Positions 62,279-64,000 of a DNA stretch of 64,000 nt are shown piece by piece. Under the pieces are notes generated by a model that saw only the letters and a program-made list of their open reading frames with translations, did no database searches and was not told the DNA's origin. The translations under genes were made by a program, and so were the position numbers. The stretch comes from Maledivibacter sp. (lineage in GTDB: Bacteria > Bacillota > Clostridia > Peptostreptococcales > Caminicellaceae), in NCBI GenBank assembly GCA_025210375.1, contig JAOASB010000029.1, positions 1 to 64,000 on the forward strand. Direction: 5' to 3'. Each line of letters starts with the position of its first letter. The first letter of the stretch is position 1.

Positions 62279-63728
62279 AATTTCCTATTCTATTTAATAC
62301 ATCTATAGCTTCACTACATGTAATTTCTTGAGTAGGATTAAAATATCCATCGTTACATTGTAAAATATCGTTATCTACCAAAATCTGAATTATTTTCTTA
62401 TTTTCAGCTTCATCTAAATCGAGAATGTTTTTCTTATTATCTTTTCCCTTATAATCTCCAATTAGATATACTATCTTCGCAAATTCATCCTTTGTCATGG
62501 TTCTGTCTGGATAGAAATATTCTTTATCATCCTCTTTAATACCATCAATATAGCCTGCCATTGCAGCAGTCTCAACATAATCATAATACTCATCAGTAAA
62601 TTTTACATCTTCAAAAAATCCATAGGTATGACCCTTATGATCTGTTCTATAATATTTGGAACTAGGTACATATATGCCTTTGTGGGTATGTTTAACTATT
62701 ATTTCGGCCATTTCTCTCCTGGTGATTTTATTCTCTGACTTATGTGCATTTATATCATCAAAAATTTCAGGATACATCATCCTTGCAATTTCTCTTACGC
62801 CCTTATGGTATCTAAATGTGGGACTAGAAATTATCTTCTGGTTAATTATATAGACCCTATCATCTTGTACAGCCTTTATCGTATCAAATCCTGGTCTAAT
62901 AACAATAGAATGATAATTGCCTCCAGCATTCATAACTCCCCTTTGAGATACAAAAACATCTATCTTTTCTGCATTTTCTAGTATCCTTTCTATGCCATAG
63001 GGAGCTATAGAACTACCTTCTTTAATTGGTTTTACATCACTGGCTATATTTATGCCCCCTGCATATTCTATTGCCTTTGCAGGCATGGAATCAACCGTTA
63101 CTGTTTTATAATCGTTTTCTGAGGACTCAAAATAAACAGTCATTTTAGCTTCTATATCTTTAGTGATCCCTTCTATATCCTTTATACCCTTATAAAACTC
63201 TTCAAGTAATTCCTGGGCTCTTTTATCTTTTCCCGTTAATTCACCCAAAATCATAATATACTTATCAAATTTCTCAAATTTATCTGGATATAAAGATACA
63301 ACAGGAATTCCGGCTTTTTTGATGGTAGCAACAAAATCTGGAGACTTCCTATTTATAAATGGTCTTATAAGTACCAAATCCGGCTGAGCCGCAATAATTT
63401 TTTCTGGATCTGATTTATAATCATAAACATCTTTTTTTAGAGCATTCACAGGATATATGTCAGATGTACCAACTCCAATAATCTCCTCATCTAAGCCCAG
63501 TAAAAAAAGATTCTCTGTATGGGCTGAGTATAATGAAATGATCCTATTACAAGACTTTTCAAGCTTTATTTCTTCTCCCATATCATCTATAAAACTTATG
63601 GCATATTCTTCACTTACAGTCTCCTTAGCATTCTGTGGTGGTGTTCCCCGATTGTTATTGGTACATGCCGCCAAGGAAACAACCAGCATAAGAATAAGTA
63701 TAAAGCCTACTATTTTTCTATAAAACAC
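62277..63728 (-). CDS. Iron/cobalamin-type binding lipoprotein fused to SLH domains
   Basis: 483-aa protein. The lipoprotein signal ends LVVSLAAC with the Cys near residue 21. Residues about 45-310 are a helical-backbone (FhuD/BtuF, class III) binding domain: YAISFIDDMGEEIKLEKSCN, RIISLYSAHTENLFLLGLDE and IAAQPDLVLI, with KVYIIN-like RVYIIN at its end. The last 170 residues hold S-layer-homology repeats (KITRREMAEIIVKHT; FFEDVKFTDEYYDYVETAAM; YFYPDRTMTKDEFAKIVYL; GYFNPTQEITCSEAIDVLNR). Start is the GTG at 63726-63728, 9 nt after AGGAGG; an ATG upstream overlaps that site. No permease or ATPase is adjacent. Confidence 0.9.
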   Translation of the reverse strand: MFYRKIVGFILILMLVVSLAACTNNNRGTPPQNAKETVSEEYAISFIDDMGEEIKLEKSCNRIISLYSAHTENLFLLGLDEEIIGVGTSDIYPVNALKKDVYDYKSDPEKIIAAQPDLVLIRPFINRKSPDFVATIKKAGIPVVSLYPDKFEKFDKYIMILGELTGKDKRAQELLEEFYKGIKDIEGITKDIEAKMTVYFESSENDYKTVTVDSMPAKAIEYAGGINIASDVKPIKEGSSIAPYGIERILENAEKIDVFVSQRGVMNAGGNYHSIVIRPGFDTIKAVQDDRVYIINQKIISSPTFRYHKGVREIARMMYPEIFDDINAHKSENKITRREMAEIIVKHTHKGIYVPSSKYYRTDHKGHTYGFFEDVKFTDEYYDYVETAAMAGYIDGIKEDDKEYFYPDRTMTKDEFAKIVYLIGDYKGKDNKKNILDLDEAENKKIIQILVDNDILQCNDGYFNPTQEITCSEAIDVLNRIGN

Positions 63729-63797
63729 TTTATTTCTCCTCCTCATATGATATAGTTAGGAACATGAAAAAATTCATTCTGAAATACCCCTAGTCCA

Positions 63798-63832
63798 AAT
63801 TAAAGGGATTGTCTTTTTAGACAGCCCCTTTA
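63798..63832 (-). terminator. Probable terminator at the right edge
   Basis: AAAGGGATTGTCT-TTTT-AGACAGCCCCTTT hairpin between the partial gene at the right edge and the binding-protein gene. One arm is the same 13-mer as in the terminator at 61554-61591. The T-run on the minus strand is weak. Confidence 0.55.
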
Positions 63833-63889
63833 ATTTAATTTCATAATTCAATTTTATAGTACCTCATCCTAAAAATCTAGTACTATCTA

Positions 63890-64000
63890 TTAATGTGTTT
63901 CACCTTCGATAGCTGCTTTTAAATGTTCAATATATAAGTCTTGAATCTTTGAAAATTCACCTAAGCCACGAAGAACGGTATCAACTTCATATCCCTTTCC
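63890..64000 (-). CDS. C-terminal fragment of an unidentified protein
   Basis: The last 36 codons of a minus-strand gene enter from the right edge: GKGYEVDTVLRGLGEFSKIQ, then DLYIEHLKAAIEGETH and TAA at 63890-63892. The segment is helical and charged. It is too short for me to name a family. Confidence 0.5.
   Translation of the reverse strand, partial: GKGYEVDTVLRGLGEFSKIQDLYIEHLKAAIEGETH

Overview
The window looks like chromosome of an anaerobic, spore-forming, low-GC Firmicute of the class Clostridia. Signs of this are strong AT bias, AGGAGG-type ribosome binding sites with frequent GTG and TTG starts, a GerMN spore protein, WhiA, HPr kinase, a trimeric NADH-linked [FeFe]-hydrogenase with its HydEFG maturases, and a molybdenum-cofactor operon. 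An Alkaliphilus-like genus would fit, but the sequence alone does not prove it. No rRNA, tRNA or CRISPR array was seen.

Layout. 1-6.1 kb: an iron-type uptake operon on the minus strand (AraC regulator, lipoprotein, two permeases, two ATPases, then the start of an ABC exporter) with a good Fur box in front of the lipoprotein gene. 6.2-8.4 kb: a U32 peptidase-family protein. 8.8-10.0 kb: a glycosyltransferase. 10.4-18.5 kb: an integrative element lodged in the 3' end of the rRNA methyltransferase gene rlmD. It is bounded by two copies of the rlmD 'HVETV' segment and holds a decayed large serine recombinase, a DUF6075 pseudogene, a sigma-factor pseudogene, TnpV and DUF6809 genes, and as cargo a Gabija-like defence operon (OLD-family TOPRIM endonuclease plus UvrD-like helicase) extended by a third AlbA/Schlafen-type gene.

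18.5-38.3 kb is housekeeping: rlmD, a GerMN protein, thioesterase-pyk-pfkA, a PgpA-like gene, dnaE, an HD-GYP protein, HPr, whiA, a DUF1540 protein, a NUDIX hydrolase, yvcK, rapZ, a PHP phosphoesterase and murB. With uvrC and hprK at 57-60 kb these form the conserved uvrC-hprK-murB-PHP-rapZ-yvcK-whiA-HPr-dnaE-pfkA-pyk neighbourhood. It is split here by about 19 kb carrying an orphan solute-binding protein, the molybdenum-cofactor operon (two moeA genes, moaA, moaC, MOSC, a ThiF-like gene, and a divergent mogA) and the hydrogenase block (hydC, a ferredoxin, hydB, hydA, then a TM1266-type regulator, hydG, hydE and hydF).

Regulation is visible in several places: a Fur box (5090-5108), a terminator-coupled leader resembling a Moco/Tuco riboswitch (45691-45835), a Rex-like operator over the hydrogenase promoter (57294-57330), and many intrinsic terminators. 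Two families of short dispersed inverted-repeat elements (R1 with 48 and about 105 bp forms; R2 of about 90-160 bp) and a 123-nt palindrome occupy most of the longer gaps.

The most interesting points are the three-gene Gabija-like operon inside an rlmD-targeted element, the DUF3343-HydE fusion, the binding-protein/SLH fusion at 62.3-63.7 kb, and the two repeat families.
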